A stretch of 64,000 nucleotides of DNA from Macrotrachela quadricornifera (lineage: Eukaryota > Rotifera > Eurotatoria > Philodinida > Philodinidae): assembly GCA_022393335.1 (NCBI GenBank), contig JAJEKB010020179.1, positions 262,492 through 326,491 of the forward strand, in the 5' to 3' direction. Position numbers and translations under genes: made by a program. This document shows, one piece after another, positions 60,449-64,000 of the stretch. How positions within the stretch are numbered: position 1 is the stretch's first letter; each line of letters begins with the position of its first letter. The notes under the pieces are model-generated. The model saw nothing but the letters and a program-made list of their open reading frames with translations, was not told the DNA's origin and did not search any database.

Positions 60449-62684
60449 TTTTTATTGTGTATACTGATACATCTTGCACTGTGTCTTATTTACTTATTTT
60501 AACCCTTGTTTAGAAAACAAATAGAGATAGTGTTAATGGATTGTTATCTCATTTTTATTTTATACGCCAATGATAAATACGAAATACATGCACGTCCTTG
60601 CTTAGGTGTAAGACCCTTTAAATAATATAATATTTTTTGACGCGAAATCAGAAGTTGGGTGAATGCTTAAAACACAGGTTGTTCAGTCAAACTAGAACAA
60701 GAAAAAAAATATAATTTCTTCAAATAAATCTCTTTGTTTAGAACACTTTTCAAATATTTTTTTCTTTTCTACTGCTAAACAGTACAATTTGATATGCAGG
60801 AAACCTGCTAACGTTTTTAGACTACAACTTTCATATGGTAGTAATGATTTTTTTCCATGATAGTCGCAAGAAATATGACAACTTTGCTAACTTAACTTCT
60901 TTATGTGCTGATAACTTGGTTGTAATATATGAGAATAGAAATGATGTTGAGAAATTCATTAAATCTTTTGAAAAAAAAAATCTTACGTATGCGATTTAAA
61001 ACTCAGTGTTAAGATCAATAATAGATATACTTTGATCCAAATATTACCATTTGTAATTAAGAAACTGATGTTGTGAATTTCTTCACTAACTGCAAATGTA
61101 ATCTTTTAAATGATCAACATCTTGATAGTGAAATAGAAATACGAATCAACAATTTTGTATCTTAAATTTATAAAATGCTTTTAAATTAAAATTATAACTT
61201 ATTCAATTATATATCAGGAACTTTTTGATGAAAAAATCAAAAAGAAATTTATTCGAAATGAATTACTCTGAACTCAACTATCTTAAATAATATTAGAAGA
61301 AAAAAAATTAAATATAGAGACGCAAACGATATCACTCTTAAGAAGGTACAAATAAAGTGAAAAGCAGATAAAGAAAAGATATTTATCTTGATATCATTCT
61401 ATAAAATACCACACAGCAACAACATTAATGGAACATAGATGGACGAGTGTATAAGCAAACAGATGAACCAAAGGCAAAAGAAGTGTACTAAATCACATCG
61501 AAAGAGAGACTATAAATATAGATAAGTGTGCAGTAGAAGAAGGAAGATAAGAAAACCGAACATTCTAAATGTCTTTTTTTTTTTTTAAAGATGAAAAATT
61601 TTAAAACTGAATATCTGGCCAAAATACATTTAATAAGATGCGATATAGCTGAAATCAAATAATAAACGCTACAAATGAAGAAAATGTTATAAAATGAATG
61701 ACAAGTTATGCATAATCAATACAAAAAATATTTGTCGGTTTTAACTTTTCGTCCATGTTGTACCTGAAATTTTTCTGAAGATATAGTTTTCTAGCACTTG
61801 GTCTGCAATGTTGGCATATAAACAATGAATTGGAATATTTTATTGAAGATGTTTACGCACCATCGTCAGTGTAAAGTTGATTGATAGAATATTAAATGAA
61901 AAACACACACTGAGAGCATTCGAAGTAGAATTATAGATTGAAATAATTTGTTCATACATGGGTAGAAGAACGTTTTAAATCTAGGGTAGGCTCGATATTT
62001 TTTACGAGACTGTTACTGACAGCATAAAAATACAGAGGTATTTTTTTATGCTATGCTATTCAAATGAAATAGAATTAATACTGTCTATTTCGAACTCAGA
62101 TTTATTAATGCATAACATTAGTGTAGGTTAGAGATGAGTTTGGAACTTATAATAGAAAACTTATTTTTAAGAAGCCATTAAACTTTTGTCTCGTCTTAAT
62201 TGAATAATGTCTTTGAAACATGGTTCTTTGGACGCAACATTTTTGGATCCGAATCTGGGTAGATAGTCTTCATACTCTCGATGCAATTTTCTACTCCCAA
62301 TCTGATAATTATGTGAAATACACTAGATTTTTTCGATTAATTTTTGTTGACCAGCACATCTTGCATATTTCTAAAATAATTTTAATGATTATCTCGTAAT
62401 AATCAAGTCAGTTACTGGCGGAAGGTCTCAAAATTAGATGAGGCTCAGTTTAATTTTTCATCGTTGAAATAGTTTCTCATTTGAGCCAGGGTGACTCCAT
62501 ATGATATTATCCGTTTTCAGAGTGTTTGGTATTGTTTTTATGAAAAGAAACAGTTTCCTTGATTTTTCTGATCTCTATCAACAATATTTTTTAAACTACA
62601 AGAATGATATATTTTTCATTAAAGCATCAATTCAAAAAATACCTATCTCTCTTTATTTGATAATATAAATGTTGACATGATTTG
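60449..62684. other. Intergenic, no gene seen
   Basis: AT-rich sequence with homopolymer runs. No coding frame longer than background, no RNA and no clear repeat were seen. Confidence 0.45.
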
Positions 62685-63020
62685 ATTTGAATCTATTTTA
62701 TCAATTTTTTCTTTATAAATATGTACCAATAAACAATGATTAAGACGTGGTTGAGTCATAGAATTTCGAACTGTATTTTTCATTCGATTTAATGTACTAA
62801 ACGTTCATTCAGAAGTTACTGGAATAGTTCAATAAAGTTAAATTAATTTATAAAATTCTTGAAACATTTGTTTTCTAATTTCATAAACTATAGAAATTTT
62901 GATAGTTTGTTTTATTTTCATTTGATTTGTGTTAATAACAACTTTAAAAAAAGTCTGAAACCATAAGTGATTTAGACTTTAATCGTTCAAGATCAATATC
63001 ATCATAGAAAAAATCTTTTA
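62685..63020 (-). pseudogene. hAT-type transposase C-terminal relic
   Basis: On the minus strand, IPVTSE, a stop, then TFSTLNRMKNTVRNSMTQ and RLNHCLLVHIY match the hAT dimerisation region (normally ...ERSFS-L-R-K...R-S-M...RL--L-L--I). Stops interrupt it at the expected Glu-Arg-Ser and earlier. Upstream on the same strand, about 63260-63160, HFKVPIELFYNQ may be another fragment. Confidence 0.65.
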
Positions 63021-64000
63021 TTATTTTAATATAATCATTAGAATAATCCAGTGATTAATTGAATAATCATTTCTGATGTTTCAACATACTGTTTTTAATA
63101 AAAAAAGCTTCACAACTTACATAATTTACGACATTGTATTCAATTCATATTGTCGTGGTGAGCGTCGAAGTCGAGGTAGAAGAAGTTTTCTCTGTTAAAC
63201 TTTCACTATCTTTAACTATTTGATTATAAAATAATTCAATAGGTACTTTGAAATGTGCATGATAGCTTTTTCGTATCTGTAAGTATCAAATGACCTAGTT
63301 TTAATCCAAAAAAAAGTCAAATAATCACTGTGTCCTTTACTTATTGTGAATAAGGCTTCTTGAAATAAAATTCAGTTTTCGTTTTAGATTTTCGAATGCT
63401 TTATTAAACTATTTAAATCCTATCCAAGGCTTAACTTGCGTGCTGGTATACTTAAAATAAAATTTCTAAAATATCTAGTGCGAAAGATCTATTTTAATAA
63501 TGCATTTTCTATCGATGTATAAAGTTTTCTAGTATCGATGCTTATGATTAATCTTCCTATGAATAAGTTTATCAACTACTATATATTAGTCAAGATTTTT
63601 CGATGTTACTAAAATAACTTATCAAAATGACATAGATCCTGTGATTGGAAAATAGAAATAAGTTTACTGATATTTTATATCATTGATTTCTCACATGAGG
63701 AGACTTTGATTTTAAAATCAGCAAATTTTTACATAAATCTCAAGATTCCTTTAGTGAGTTTTTTGGAAAAATAATTCGAAGTTTTATTCACTTTTTCTTT
63801 CACATATGAAATTGATAATAAAAAAATTTGCTTAAATTTGAATTGTATTGACGATACTAAAATATTTACAACATTTTTTTATTTCGCACCTATCTCAAGT
63901 CAAACACATGATGAAATCCTAATCTTTTCTAAACAAAAATTGCTATTGACATATTCTAATAACTTGTTTTTTATATTCGAAATGTACAATTCATATAATA
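63021..64000. other. AT-rich, perhaps more hAT remnant
   Basis: A minus-strand frame around 63260-63140 may belong to the hAT relic. The remainder to the window end shows no supported feature. Confidence 0.3.

Overview
The window looks like an AT-rich invertebrate genome, most likely a bdelloid rotifer (Adineta/Rotaria type). The support is: very short introns (about 48-80 bases in most cases) with ordinary GT-AG borders; two copies of an F-box/LRR-like family; a decayed mono-ADP-ribosyltransferase/TPR copy; an LDLa/EGF/7TM receptor; several genes of bacterial or fungal flavour; and many decayed copies beside intact ones. This assignment is an inference from gene families, not from a marker gene. 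No tRNA, rRNA or CRISPR array was seen.

Layout. 1-989: the broken 3' part of a nuclear hormone receptor. 1.8-4.9 kb: a dead RTE-like LINE on the minus strand. 5.0-10.6 kb (minus): an LDLa/EGF/seven-helix receptor gene with an in-frame stop and a 974-base insertion flanked by AACAA. 12.8-13.8 kb: a foldback element. 14.4-20.8 kb (minus): an intact ten-exon gene for a secreted VIT/VWA protein, with a TA-flanked MITE in its fourth intron. 21.6-22.4 kb: a decayed ACMSD-like amidohydrolase. 24.2-25.6 kb: a decayed F-box/LRR-like gene. 28.4-28.9 kb: a three-exon gene for a small Cys-rich membrane protein. 29.6-30.2 kb: a decayed mono-ADP-ribosyltransferase/TPR gene. 31.0-31.9 kb: a foldback element. 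33.1 kb: a secreted, possibly beta-barrel protein. 34.8-36.9 kb: an S9C dipeptidyl peptidase. 38.1-39.3 kb: a nucleoside deoxyribosyltransferase-NUDIX fusion. 41.2-43.0 kb (minus): an intact F-box/LRR-like gene. 44.0-45.1 kb: a PARP-type ADP-ribosyltransferase. 45.8-55.1 kb: a 34-exon vault-PARP (PARP4)-like gene. 56.1 kb: a GNAT acetyltransferase. 57.2-59.0 kb: a foldback element. 59.6-60.4 kb (minus): a four-helix membrane protein. 62.7-63.0 kb: a hAT transposase relic.

The most interesting object is the PARP4-like gene. Splice sites and phases can be followed from the first ATG to the final stop without a break. The predicted order is BRCT, PARP regulatory and catalytic domains with the H-Y-E triad, VIT, VWA, a long acidic/Ser-rich linker made of tiny exons, an HSP70-type substrate-binding domain, and the PARP4/VWA5-type C-terminal domain. 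The HSP70 module lies inside the same reading path, between the linker and the C-terminal domain.

Several other genes here also concern ADP-ribose or nucleosides: the stand-alone PARP, the decayed mono-ART and the deoxyribosyltransferase-NUDIX fusion. The secreted VIT/VWA protein at 14-20 kb carries the same kind of VIT, VWA and C-terminal domains as the PARP4-like protein. Whether these neighbours work together is open.
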